A DNA stretch of 64,000 nucleotides, taken from contig CAJNYU010001792.1 of assembly GCA_905331475.1 (NCBI GenBank), forward strand, positions 149,470 to 213,469, in the 5' to 3' direction. This DNA is from Rotaria socialis. Taxonomy: Eukaryota > Rotifera > Eurotatoria > Philodinida > Philodinidae. Under the pieces are notes generated by a model. That model did not search any database and was not told the DNA's origin. It saw only the letters and a list, made by a program, of their open reading frames with translations. Position 1 is the first letter of the stretch; each line of letters begins with the position of its first letter. Positions 50,708 through 61,797 of this stretch are shown piece after piece. Made by a program: the position numbers and the translations under genes.

Positions 50708-51229
50708 TTATTCTGGTTGAGGTTTAGTTTTGTTTCGTAGAATTGACATACTGCTAGATGTATGAAGTGATTGCGATCTTGTATTGGGCATTGATCGTAC
50801 AATTTCTTGAACTGACCATCTTAAATTAGGCGGATCAAAATGTGGTACTGGTTTCTCACGAGTTTGCCCAGGTGGATGCCAAATAGCTTCTTGAATCGTT
50901 TTTTCTCTTTTCTTTGCTGGACTAAATGATTTTGGTCGTTTATCTTGATAAGGTCCAGGTAGATGCCACACAGGTTCAGACTGGCTTGTTTGTTCACGAA
51001 TTTGAGGAGAGAAATGAGAACGAAATGGAGGTGGACAATATTTACCAGGCGGTTTCCATTCTTTTTCACCAAGACTTACACCATAAGCGTACCGTACAAA
51101 ATGTTGAATTGATAATGGTGGAGCACTTTGTAGGCGAAGACTTTGTTTGGTTGAATTCTTTAAAGTACTTTCACCTAAACGACGTGTTTTATTTGCTGAA
51201 GTTGGTGAACGACTTCTGTTAGCTGCCAT
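50708..51229 (-). CDS. orphan basic protein with W-x-x-P-G repeats
   Basis: Uninterrupted 173-residue frame with an ATG at 51229. The N-terminus is Ser/Arg/Lys-rich (MAANRSRSPTSANKTRR). The centre has three spaced copies of an aromatic-Pro-Gly motif: EWKPPGKY, VWHLPGPY and IWHPPGQT, about 25-30 residues apart, each followed by basic residues. Overall it is basic and probably disordered. No domain was recognised. Spaced short Pro-Gly motifs of this kind occur in some axonemal or cytoskeletal proteins, but that is only an analogy. It is transcribed in the same direction as the next orphan gene upstream. Confidence 0.7.
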   Translation of the reverse strand: MAANRSRSPTSANKTRRLGESTLKNSTKQSLRLQSAPPLSIQHFVRYAYGVSLGEKEWKPPGKYCPPPFRSHFSPQIREQTSQSEPVWHLPGPYQDKRPKSFSPAKKREKTIQEAIWHPPGQTREKPVPHFDPPNLRWSVQEIVRSMPNTRSQSLHTSSSMSILRNKTKPQPE

Positions 51230-51675
51230 GCGATTTAATATTTATCATGAACTATTTTTATTTTGCCTATTCTTTTGAACTCTCAGGTGTATCGAATAGA
51301 AGACCTTCACAATTGTTGATGTGATTGGAATATGTTTCGTTCTATTCCTTTCCTTTCCTTTCCTTTCTTTCTATCTAGTTCTTCATATAGACTTTCTTTA
51401 GTAAATGAAATATATTATAGACACAACGGAACAATTATAATTACTTGTAAGTTCTTTTGCTTTCTCGTGGTTTCTCTATATAAATAGAAAAGCATGCAAA
51501 GGCTGTGCCTTCATAACAAAAACGAGAAATGAGCACATATTTGAGAAAGACAAGAAAAAAAAGGAGAGTAAACGAAGGTGTCAACAGCAACAGCGCTATT
51601 GAATTATATCAAAACATTGCATGCCGATGTCAAAATTAATCGTTTCTTTTTGTTGAGTAGAAGAAATAAAAAGAT
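51230..51675. other. intergenic, short
   Basis: 446 bp between two orphan genes on the minus strand. It includes a CCTTT run (about 51345-51370). No gene was seen. Confidence 0.4.
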
Positions 51676-53475
51676 TCAAACTAGTGTTGCCTTCTTACGA
51701 ACAATGCCATTCGGCGGTGAAACACTTCGTGGATTTAAACGAGTATAAGCAGTATTTGAGATAGTATTAGAATTTGGATTACGTAGGATTGATTTTGGCA
51801 TTTTTTGATTCGGTTCGTTGCGAGTGTCTGACGATGATTGTGTTGAATTTGTTAGATTTCTTGGGGCACGATCCACACCCAATGGATTAGAATTAAAAGA
51901 ATCAGAAGGTACGTTAGATGGCGATGATATATAAGGAGCTGGGCCAGATGAAATAGAAGGTCGTGTTGAAGAACTAAGCGTGAAAAAATTTGGTCTAGTA
52001 CTGTATGGTGTTATGTTTGCTGGACGATAAGGACTCGTAGCAGTTGTGGGATTAGAAGATATAAAATTAGTAGGACGTAAAGATGTTAGACCTGTCGGAT
52101 TTGATGATGTAATACTGGATGGCTGATTGGGAGTAATATTTGCCGGACGATACGGCGTATTATTTGTTGGATTAGAGAATCTAGTAATAACTGACTGATA
52201 AGGTGTTATGTTTGCTGAATGGTACGGCAGCGTATTTGCTGAACTGAATGGTAGAGTACTAGATGATTGATAAGGTGTAATGTTTGCTGGACGATAAGTC
52301 ATACTATTAGAAGGATTATATGGTGTTAAAGTTGCTGTTGAATTATACGGTCCATTATTTGGCGGATTTATCTGTCGAATATTTGCTGGTGGATAAGGTC
52401 CTTCAGTTTCCGCGCTAACTTGAGGAATAGTTTGTAGCCTGTTAATTTCATTAGTTGCTGCATTGTATTGTGGCATGATAGGCAGTAACGGTTGAATGAT
52501 GGGATTATTGGAAGGTGGAAATACTGATTGAGCTCGTGGAAGAACGAGTCGTTGGAAAAGATTCTGAACTTGTTGCATAAATGGGCCTGATATTGGTGCG
52601 GATGGAACTCTGGGTGGTAAATTGGGTAATAGTGATTGTGATGGAACTGGAACTATAGGTTGGATATCTGCTGTTTCAGTAGGATTTGTTGTAGAATTCG
52701 ACTTTAGAATCGATAAACTTCCATCAACCGGATTGATTATTTCAGCAGGGAAAACAACGGCATTGAGTACAGTATTAGCATCTGCTTGGCTACCTGGCAT
52801 ATGTATTGGTGGCAAATAAACAGTTTGTTTCGGTAGATTTTGAATCATTTCTGGAGTTAGACTTGAAATTAATGCTAATGTATCAAAAGAATTATCGTTA
52901 GACGTTATGAATGATGTATCTCCTGATGGAAAATATGGATTAGACATTGGATTGGCGACTACGACGTTTGGTTGTTGTGGTGGCGGATCATCGTATTCAA
53001 TTTCATAACATGATGAATGACGTTTACGATTTCGATGGCATGGAACACGTTCGATTTCTAGTATTCGTTTAGGAGGTCCACGTAAACCAAGTGTTGGATG
53101 ATCATCAAATGGAATTCTAAGTATTCGATGTCGTCTCGATGATCCATGATGATGATTATGATGATGATGATGATGATGACGATGTGGTCGTCGTCGTTCA
53201 ATGACAATATCTGGTGTCATTGATCGTGGTCTAGATGGATGTCGTCTTGTTGGAAGAATTGCTGGTATAAAAGAGACTCGCTGTTCTCGTGCCATACCTG
53301 CAGGTACTAGAGGAGGAGGAGGAGGAGGTTGTTGATTCAATGGATATATGGTAGGTATAGAAGGTGCAGCATTTGGCACTAGTCCTGCCCATTCTCTATA
53401 GCTACCAGGCATTCTTGACTCACGTTGTTCAACACCATCATTCGAATTGATGATTCTCGATGATAACATTTTCAA
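51676..53475 (-). CDS. large disordered Pro/Ser/Asn-rich orphan protein
   Basis: Single open frame of 599 residues from an ATG at 53475, the longest frame in the window. The N-terminal third has a Pro run, a His-rich stretch (HRHHHHHHHNHHHG, about 98-111) and basic segments. Residues about 370-500 hold an imperfect repeat with the core Y-[RQ]-[PS]-A-N-I-T-P-Y, seen as NPSNSMTYRPANITPYQSS, YHSANITPYQSV, YRPANITPNQPS and YRPANITPYSTR. The C-terminus has KSILRNPNS and a basic end (VRKKATLV). No globular domain, signal peptide or membrane helix is visible. No homologue was recognised; intronless structure is unusual next to its neighbours. Confidence 0.75.
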   Translation of the reverse strand: MKMLSSRIINSNDGVEQRESRMPGSYREWAGLVPNAAPSIPTIYPLNQQPPPPPPLVPAGMAREQRVSFIPAILPTRRHPSRPRSMTPDIVIERRRPHRHHHHHHHNHHHGSSRRHRILRIPFDDHPTLGLRGPPKRILEIERVPCHRNRKRHSSCYEIEYDDPPPQQPNVVVANPMSNPYFPSGDTSFITSNDNSFDTLALISSLTPEMIQNLPKQTVYLPPIHMPGSQADANTVLNAVVFPAEIINPVDGSLSILKSNSTTNPTETADIQPIVPVPSQSLLPNLPPRVPSAPISGPFMQQVQNLFQRLVLPRAQSVFPPSNNPIIQPLLPIMPQYNAATNEINRLQTIPQVSAETEGPYPPANIRQINPPNNGPYNSTATLTPYNPSNSMTYRPANITPYQSSSTLPFSSANTLPYHSANITPYQSVITRFSNPTNNTPYRPANITPNQPSSITSSNPTGLTSLRPTNFISSNPTTATSPYRPANITPYSTRPNFFTLSSSTRPSISSGPAPYISSPSNVPSDSFNSNPLGVDRAPRNLTNSTQSSSDTRNEPNQKMPKSILRNPNSNTISNTAYTRLNPRSVSPPNGIVRKKATLV

Positions 53476-54523
53476 TATTCTTTATAAAAAAAAAATGCTA
53501 TGCAAAATGTCAATGTCTCAATTGTATATTTTTTCTTGTCTGCAATGATGAACGATACGCATCATTTCAGTTGGCAGTGCGTACATGGCAAGGCTATTGC
53601 TGTTCCTTTTTTTGCGCACATTAACAGACAAAAACCTTCAATAGAAAAAAAAATCATTTAAAGCAATGAGCAGAAAGGGCATATTGGCAGGTAATTTAAC
53701 ATGTGACGACCTTAGTTGATTCATTTTTTTCTCTCGTGTATCTAACCAAAGTATACTGAAATTCATTACGATGAGTTTTTAGTATGGTATAAAAATTATA
53801 AAGCAGCTTTCTCTGCATATTCATCTCATAGTAAAAATAATCTTTGGTGTATTAACGTTTTATAATTACGGATGGGGATTGTTCATAAGTAACACTATTT
53901 TATTTCGCGTACATATTTATTTTCTACGTCATTAATTTCCTTCTATGTATTCACTTTTCAGAATTGAGATCAATTAAATTACATGTAAATGCTTTCAAGC
54001 ACCAAGGAAACATTTTAAGTTCGTGTGCTGATGTTTTTTCTGCCTCTATTGCCTTTCTATATATACACGCGGATGCCGAGTAATTAATTATAAAGGTAAC
54101 CAGTTGTGGTCTCTGAATTAAGTTGTATATCATAACAAACAGCTGTAATTTAAATTTAACTATCATGATATTACTTGAGCAATGATGAAATATCACAGAC
54201 ATTTTGTATGCCATTTGTTACTCTCATCTGTTTTAGAATGGTATAGTTCATTCAAGTTCACATTCTATACGGAAAGATGCCAAATTATTTTGAAAACTTA
54301 AAAATACTACGTTAAGAGAGCAACTTGATCTATCTAGTATTGCCACCATTGAAAAAGTCTCATTGATTTGTAAAAAATATGTCTTTTATTAAAAATAAAG
54401 CTTCAAAATAAAAAAACATAAAATATTATGAATCTAAGAATCACATTCGCACTCAAAAACATTCTATACACTCAATAGAAGGATGATATCAAAGGCTGAC
54501 TGTACAGAAAAGTCTTGGACTTA
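53476..54523. other. intergenic, no gene seen
   Basis: 1 kb; the frame at 53951-54214 has no recognisable domain. It probably contains the promoter of the orphan protein and the 3' end of the desaturase gene. Confidence 0.4.
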
Positions 54524-55458
54524 TTAATCACCATGCTTTGTTTGTTCATTATAAACAGCTGGAGAACGGAATGAGCACATTAGACGATCCCAAAAAGTAA
54601 AAAACTGCCCGTAATTACAATTATAATATTGGTGATGATCATTGTGATGTGCAGCACCATTGACTATTGATCGAAATAATTTTGGTACTGCATAATTCCC
54701 ATCGTGTATACTCACTGTCCAAAAATTAACAAAAATAAAAAATGACAAATAAGTTACTTTGTGTAATGGAAACAAAAACACATAGATATGATAGGGTGTA
54801 CTTTGAAGAAAACCGTCTAGCCATTGAAATGCATGGCTAGCAAATGGTGTTGGAACAATCCAACGATGATGTAGTTTATGTACTCGTTTATAAACAAGAG
54901 GATGATGTAAACCACGATGAATGAAATAAATTAACATATCAGTAAAAAATAGAAAGCTAAAAACTTCTTTGATCAATGGAATAATACCTAGAAGAAACGA
55001 GAAGAGAACGTATGAATAGGTCAAATAAACATTTCAATTGATTATTTACCGTAAGAATGTTGTGAACTATCGTATAATTTTGAATAGCCATGTAGTTCAA
55101 TTAAAAATACGATAATTGTTGGAAAACTCATCATTGGGATGTTTTTAAGAGTGACAGTAATCTCTTGTCGAATTTGATTCTATAAATCATTATTGAAGTT
55201 ATAATAATAGATGAAAAAGAAAAAACACAATCAATTGATATTTACTTTCAGAAATAATGGATGTTCCATTTGTTTTTTATTAAACAGAAATACATAACTG
55301 AAGCCAGCTACAGCAAAATATAACATAGCAGCCTGAATGTTAACTAATATAGTTAGGGTAATTAATTGTCGAACAATATTATCTTCAGGCCAACCATCTT
55401 TGGGATATACATAGGGTGTAAAAACCCATCGATCATACGTATTTAATACGATATCCAT
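54524..55458 (-). CDS. sterol C5-desaturase/fatty acid hydroxylase family enzyme
   Basis: Integral ER membrane di-iron oxidase. Three exons (55458-55246, 55179-55050, 54987-54524) join in frame to 268 residues. All three His clusters of the family are present: HRGLHH and HKLHH (HxxHH types) around residues 160-175, and the last one in [10 protein letters not shown], around 240. Hydrophobic helices precede them ([34 protein letters not shown]). The blocks [14 protein letters not shown] and TPFASHAF and the [19 protein letters not shown] ending are like lathosterol oxidase (SC5D). It is slightly shorter than vertebrate SC5D (about 299). The exact substrate (lathosterol or another sterol) cannot be settled by eye. 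Confidence 0.88.
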
Positions 55459-55729
55459 CTATATTTTGAATAGTACTCAGATAAATGTAAAGAACGACAA
55501 ATGAGGTAGTATTGACAGAATGCTTTTGTATAAGCACTTCTACTTATCTAGAAAAAAAAGACGAATAAGCTTCAATGACACACTTTTTTCGAATAAAGTT
55601 GAAAGATCAAAAGTTATAGTTACACCATCATTTCTCTTTTCTTTATTCTTTTTTCATTTATTCCATACAGTACATATCCAAACGACGTAAATAGAAAGAA
55701 ACATAACAAGAAAATGGAAAGAGTCCTGA

Positions 55730-58700
55730 TTATTCATCAGCGCCATTGTCATCATCGTCATCGTCCAACTAAAGTATATTTAGAAAACAAAGTAAACAAC
55801 ATTAAATATATAAAATATATTCTTCATTCTTCGTTCGTTAGCAACCGAAGAGAAAAATAAAATGAAATATACCTTCGCAGAGCTTTCCTGTTGCTGCTGC
55901 AAGAGATACAACCCTCGACCGACGCCAGTATATGCTCCCGGAGGATAAAATGGTGAGAGTCGATCGAAATGATGGCATGGCAAAAATGACAACCATTTGA
56001 GCATACTGAGATTTTTATTAGTCAAGGAAAAATTTAATACGAATGAATGTTCTACTACTAATCTTCACTTATGAACAATTAACTATCTAACTATTATTAT
56101 ACAAAAATACATACCTCATTCATACAAGCATTATCGAGTATTTTTTGCACGAAAGGTAAATGACGTAGACGTCCGAGTAATGTGGGAATGATGTAAGTAA
56201 CAATCGAGAAATATGGACTGCTATGTTCATAGCATGAAAGCATCGGACCGAAAAAAAGCCATGAAAACATGCTGTGTTAAAAGAAAGTTAAGGAGAACAA
56301 AAAGGCAGATTAGAGTTGTGAATATATATATATATGCAGGTGTATGAGAATGTGATAGGTGATTTCTCTGTTTTGAATCGTAAGGACTAATTTCAAAAAA
56401 ATTATTCTTACCGTTAAATTCATTTTTGTTCTAACTTTTTGAAAGGCAATCTGATAGGGAAGTGAAAGACGCCAATCGATATCGCTATTCCATGGAGAAA
56501 ATGAATGAACAATTAACCGCTCCAAATAGGCCAACATACTGATTCACGAGAATCAAAAAGAATAGTCAAGGAAATAAGAAAGAAACACGAATAACTATTA
56601 GAAAACTCAGTGTGATTTTAAAAAATAATATATTGTTTTTCTATGAAAAAGGATACGATTTATCGGTGATTTCTTTTTTGATGATATGTGGAACGATGAT
56701 TTCTTCTTTAAATGTTGTTATCTCAGTCTAGAATACACTAAAAAAATGAAGCAGATTTCAACAATGAAGAAAAACATACTTGAGCGTCCTCCCATGTTAA
56801 TGGTTCATGTTGACCATCATTGCCGAATTTTTTATCATATCGATCATAATGAAGCTAAAAGCAACATATTAAAAATTTTCGTTTTAGAAAAAATAAATAT
56901 TAGAACTTTACCTTTTCAAGTACAAGACCAAGTGGTGGTGCTTTCGGAATGTCGATCTAGAATACATGTTAGGATAGAATCATGACTTGAATGTTCAAAT
57001 CTTTCTGTAGTCAAACACTAGATCTGCGATTAGATCTCGGGTATACTCATCTATATTCTGAATAAAACGAGTGTAAGCATTTACTTGCTGCTATTTCAAC
57101 TCTGTTTGGATTCAAGCGAGAGCTGGTTTAAATACATATGCTTGAATAAAGAAAAAAGCCCATAGAAAAGGAATCAATGTTTGTGAATGAGTCATGCATG
57201 TTTGTCGCGAATAATTTCTATACGCAAGTTAATATTTATGTTAGAAGAAACCCATTACATATGAAAATTTCCCCTTCAATTAAAAATTGCAATGCTGGAA
57301 TGAAGCTCTCTAAGTAATGTTTATTATTTTCTGAATCATTTTTTGTACCAGGCATATATGATCTCATATGTTGAGTGCTGTTTTTTTAAAAAGAGCATTT
57401 GCACTTGCTGTTTCTAAATGTGGAAATGAAGCTATACTGCTAAACAACTGGTTGGTGTATATCAATAAAAAAAAAGGCAGCGTTAAGCTACCCTTCAAAT
57501 TTGTATTTATCAAGATAGAGATGTAAGACTTTGATTTGCTTAGAAACTTTTCTAATTTTAATAATGACTGAATTCAACAATGTTCCATTGATCATCTAGA
57601 AAAAAATATATTCACCTTATCTGCATTATATGCTTGTTGGATTGTATCTCGACTGGCAATACCACGAACAATGGCAATGATGAGACATAAAATAAAATTG
57701 TGATTAATTAATATTTTTCTCTTCAATTTCAATTTTAATAATATTTACTAGTCATTTTTCGTATTTGATGCAACATAAAACTTTGACCTTTAATTGTTAT
57801 TATAGTAAATTCAACATTTTCTTTCATAAACGGTTCAGCGACCTAAACATTAGAAAATGTGATTTGCTCGAATGCAAAAATAAACTTACATTAATGGAAA
57901 AAATGTGTCGCCGAGCTGATGGATCGGTAAATTTTTTACCAGACGTAAAATTATGAAAGTTATGTGAACCAAGATATTCACTGGATACATCTTTTACTAA
58001 TTGTAAAACTTCAGCTAAAAATAAAAATAAAAATCACCCGCAAACTTTCGATACCGCCAAAAATAATCATCGCAAGATATTAATTTATTTTCTTTTTATA
58101 ACACTATTTACATTTCTTCATACTAAATATGTAACAAATCAATAAAATAATTCTCAAGCATATTGCCAATCCTATTGTTATTTCTTTTAATATTCAAATT
58201 ATTCTGCAGCTTCCACTCGCATGTTTTATTCTAATTTTAGGTGCTAAAGCCTCGTTCTATAGAACTTCACCCAAAAAAAAATACTACATACCTGTAATTC
58301 GATATGATTCACTTGTAATCTAAAGAATTTCATAAGTTAAATCAAAAAATTTTCTTTTTTTAAACTGGTATCAAACCTCTTCAATTGGACAAAAAGCATA
58401 TGTAGGTAGAATATATATATATGTTCGTGCATCACAACTATTTTTACTATTAAAACTAGCAGCAACACGTTTAACACCTAAAATTTAAAAAACAAAATTG
58501 AAATGAATCTGAAAGTTTTCTTGTATATCTTGTTAACATTAGGTCTATACACCGTATTTGTTGTTATCTATATTAGTAAACATTAAGGTTATCATTTCGA
58601 ACCGAAATAAAAATATCCGCCTCTTATACATCATCAAGCAACACTTGCTATCATATTTTTAAATGATATACTTTAAAAACTATTTGTTATCCAATTTCAC

Positions 58701-59548
58701 AGAAAAAAAAACAATAACTAAGAGAATGATTTTGGCTCACATTTTATACTTGATTTAGAGATCGAACCGGTCTGTGTATGCGCTTATTCTATTAGCTATC
58801 AAAGTTTTAATTTACCGAACATTCGAATTTGTTTAGGTAATTGATCATTAACGAGTTGAGTAAGATTTTCCAATGGAGATAACTTCAATGAAACAAGATT
58901 AGCTACAGCTGAAACACCTTTATCAGTGCGTGCTGCTCGTTGAAAACACATCTAAATGGAACACCATTAAAACCAAAATCAAAATTATTTTTATTACTTT
59001 AGACATATCATCGGCATGTGCTTGTGGAATAGCATCAACTTTAACAAATGCTTCAACTAGTTCATCTTCAATTGTTCGATGTATTTTATCTTTTGCATTA
59101 CTGTAAAAAAAAACAGATAGAAGCGAATGTCTGAAATTCATCAAATAAAAGTTTAAAATTACCGTTGAAGACCAAAATAACCAGCACCTAAATTTCAATA
59201 TTAAAAATTTAATGAGAATATTTTAGAACGAAATATTAAACATACCACAATAGCCGAATGAAACGCAAACTTTTCGTTTTTTCAGTAGCCGTGGTTGAGG
59301 TGGATATATCGTTTTTGCTGCCGAAGTTTCAACCTAAAAATTATCATTTGAGAGAGAAAAAAATGTAATTCACGGCATACTTCAGTATCATCTTTAAATT
59401 TCTTTTTTGATGGTTCACTATCATCGGCATCGTTTGATTCTTCTTTTCGTTCAGCAATCGCACTGGTACTTTCTTGAAGTATTGTTGAAACTGTTGTAAC
59501 AACTGTTTTAAGAATTGCTTCTGCTGACGATCGAGTTGGACTCAACAT
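55730..59548 (-). CDS. PUS1: tRNA pseudouridine synthase PUS1
   Basis: TruA-family enzyme that converts uridine to pseudouridine in tRNAs, nuclear and mitochondrial in animals. About 14 exons. After an acidic/basic N-terminus come [17 protein letters not shown], the catalytic loop [12 protein letters not shown] with the nucleophilic Asp, [92 protein letters not shown] and [14 protein letters not shown]. The last coding exon (55768-55730) encodes an acidic tail. The ATG at 59548 is chosen; an upstream exon (about 59874-59858, reading MRVKLGQ) could splice in frame to FKKRRD just before it and might give a longer isoform. The penultimate coding position has three candidate exons, described separately. 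Confidence 0.93.
56115..56538 (-). other. two alternative PUS1 exons upstream of the canonical one
   Basis: Between the FKEE exon (56727-56657) and the canonical SMLKWL exon C (56005-55873) lie exon A (56538-56412) and exon B (56271-56115), each with an AG acceptor and a GT donor (GTAAGA, GTATGT). All three have lengths of 3n+1 (127, 157, 133) and the same start and end phases, so each can join the same flanks. A-to-B or B-to-C joins shift the frame. Encoded starts: [59 protein letters not shown]. The shared pattern S-M-[LF]-x-[WY]-L suggests exon duplication and mutually exclusive use. Decayed duplicates are the alternative. Confidence 0.6.
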
Positions 59549-60562
59549 GTCTCGACGTTTTTTAAATCTAAAACATGATCATAGAAATTAGACGTTCGAA
59601 TAAATCTGTTTTCTGTCTGAGTAATACATATATGACGAAATCTATCAAATCACTTGTACTATTTTGAAAATACTTCAAAACAATCGATAATATTCGTGTA
59701 TTATTTTTTAAATTGAATCTAATTTTAGTAGTGTTGATGAAATGGACACAAAATAATCTCAGAACTTACAGCAGTCAGTCAGGTAAGAAATAAAATAATT
59801 GGTTGAAAAAAATGATCAATCAGTTGTCTGTGTGATTTGATCCAATCGAATTACTGTCCAAGTTTTACTCTCATTCGTCCAAGAATTGTTTGGCGCAAAA
59901 TAGCTGCTGTATCTGCGATTTCCTTCTTCTATATAAAATAGGATATATTTTCATGTTGCAGTCTGATATATTATAGAACGAACAAAATACCACAGATGTA
60001 GTACAACGTACTCAACATAAATGAACGGGTGGGTTCTCTTTGGATGCATTCACGTTTGTCGATGATTGACATTGAAAAAAGACAGTCTTTTTCAATTACA
60101 TTTCGTTTGCAAAATATAGTCGTTTGAGAGTAGAGCTAGAACATTCAAAATTCAAAATAATTGTCGATCTGCCTATATTAAATATAATTAATTGAGGAAA
60201 GAGAATACGATGAACTTGTTCGGTTAACTGTTCCTGGAATCTTTGAGCGATAGCTCTGTGAAGATTTCTCACTGTATCCTCATGGTAAAAATTACTGGCA
60301 CGTAGGTGAGAGCTCAAAACGCCACTGTACATACAATTGCCAAGCGAACGCGCCGAATGGAACTCCAGCGATGACTAAAAGTGGCATTTCGAGATGTTAC
60401 AGCATATTGATCAAAGGTTGCTCAACAAAGAAACGAAATGGCCGCAAGAGTGGTAGTATACATCAGATAATTGCGCTCACAACAAGCAACACAATTCAAA
60501 GTGTAGAGATCCAAGTCAAAACCATTAACAAGAATACTTTACACATAAATCCCCGGCAAGAG
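59549..60562. other. region upstream of PUS1, no firm gene
   Basis: Possible 5' exon of PUS1 near 59858-59935. Frames at 60096-60332 (-) and 60371-60601 (+) have no recognised domain. Confidence 0.4.
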
Positions 60563-60570
60563 AAGTGCAG

Positions 60571-61536
60571 TAGGGGTGGTCATTTAGTGTTACTTTACTA
60601 AATAAAGATAAATGATTCATTTATCTTTATAAAGTAAAGATAAAGAAATCATTTATCTTTATAAAGTAAAGATAAAGAAATCATTTATCTTTATAAAGTA
60701 AAGATAAAGAAATCATTTATCTTTAGAAAATAAAGGAAAACTAAAGGAATAAATGATTTTTATTCTCAAGCGATAATCGAGTCGAAAGTATTCTAGAATT
60801 GTAGAACTTTTGTTTTGGCAATATTCTTATCGTTGGATCGATGTCTTTTGACTGAAAACAGGAACCTCTGAAGTGAAATCAACTGATACTGCTTTACTAG
60901 GATTTAGGGGATTTTAGTTGGAAAAATATAGATTAAATTAAAACTAACACCATATTCTGAATCAGCATTAAAAACGGAACAAATCTATGTGACTCTCGAA
61001 TATATTTTAGGCGGTTAGGATTTTTGGTCGAGGAACCCTGAGCGGGAGACTAGGGGTGAATTTTTGTAAAAACTTAACTATCTAAAATATATTCGAAAGT
61101 CGCATAGATTTGTTCCGTTTTTAATGCTGATTCAGAATATGTTATTAGTTTTAATTTAATCTATATTTTTCCAACTAAAATCCCCTAAATCCTAGTAAAG
61201 CAGTATCAGTTGATTTCACTTCAGAGGTTCCTGTTTTCAGTCAAAAGACATCGATCCAACGATAAGAATATTGCCAAAACACAAGTTCTACAATTCTAGA
61301 ATACTTTCGACTCGATTATCGCTTGAAAATAAAAATCATTTATTCCTTTAGAAAATAAATGATAAATTTTGTTTCAATCATTTTCTATTATTCTCTAAAC
61401 GTAAATGATCCATCTATCTTTAAAAAATTAAACTATAGATGCTTTTTCAATCATTTACTTTTATTTTCTAAAGATAACGGATTCGTTTATCTTTATCCTT
61501 TAGTATAAAGGAAAATAAAGATAAAGGGTCACCCTA
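60571..61536. mobile_element. 966-bp long-hairpin element with 8-bp duplication
   Basis: Ends are TAGGGGTGGTCA at the left and the complement of TAGGGTGACCC at the right, flanked by an exact 8-bp duplication AAGTGCAG (60563-60570 and 61537-61544). Inside, arms 60741-61010 and 61082-61351 are near-perfect inverted copies of about 270 bp around a 71-bp spacer (which includes GGTCGAGGAACCCTGAGCGG). Outside the arms are TTTATCTTTA-type tandem repeats. No coding frame. The 8-bp duplication fits hAT or a related superfamily. The high arm identity suggests recent formation or gene conversion. Confidence 0.88.
60615..60725. repeat. 32-bp tandem repeat, about 3.4 copies
   Basis: The unit TTTATAAAGTAAAGATAAAG plus AAATCATTTATC repeats with almost no change. 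Each unit holds a small internal palindrome (AAAGATAAA and TTTATCTTT). It lies in the left shoulder of the long-hairpin element. Confidence 0.9.
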
Positions 61537-61651
61537 AAGTGCAGGCAACACCACATCAACCAGAAGATAATTGATAGTTGTATTCAGCCAAACATTTTTC
61601 TTTTTAGTAAATATCAAAACGTTCAGAATAGCTTCATCAATGCCCATAGTA

Positions 61652-61797
61652 TGCCAAACTTGAATTCAATTGAAATTGAAATTGTTCAAGCCGGCAGCAC
61701 TCTGAAGAATCGTGACCAATACACATAGTTGCTGTCAGTTTGAAATTTGAAACTTGAAAATTTCAATTTCAATTGAATTCTAGTTTCTCGTTTGACT
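61652..61797. repeat. short inverted-repeat element, copy 2
   Basis: Reversed relative to the copy at 32462-32617. It shares CAGCACTCTGAAGAATCGTGAC (61695-61716) and the arms CTTGAATTCAATTGAAATTG and TTTCAATTGAATTC. Arms are inverted, so it can fold into a hairpin. Confidence 0.7.

Noticed and set aside
50926-51222. Plus-strand 98-codon frame
   Set aside because: Shadow of the minus-strand orphan gene at 50708-51229.
60096-60601. Frames flanking the PUS1 upstream region on both strands
   Set aside because: No domain or splice support; left as unannotated sequence.
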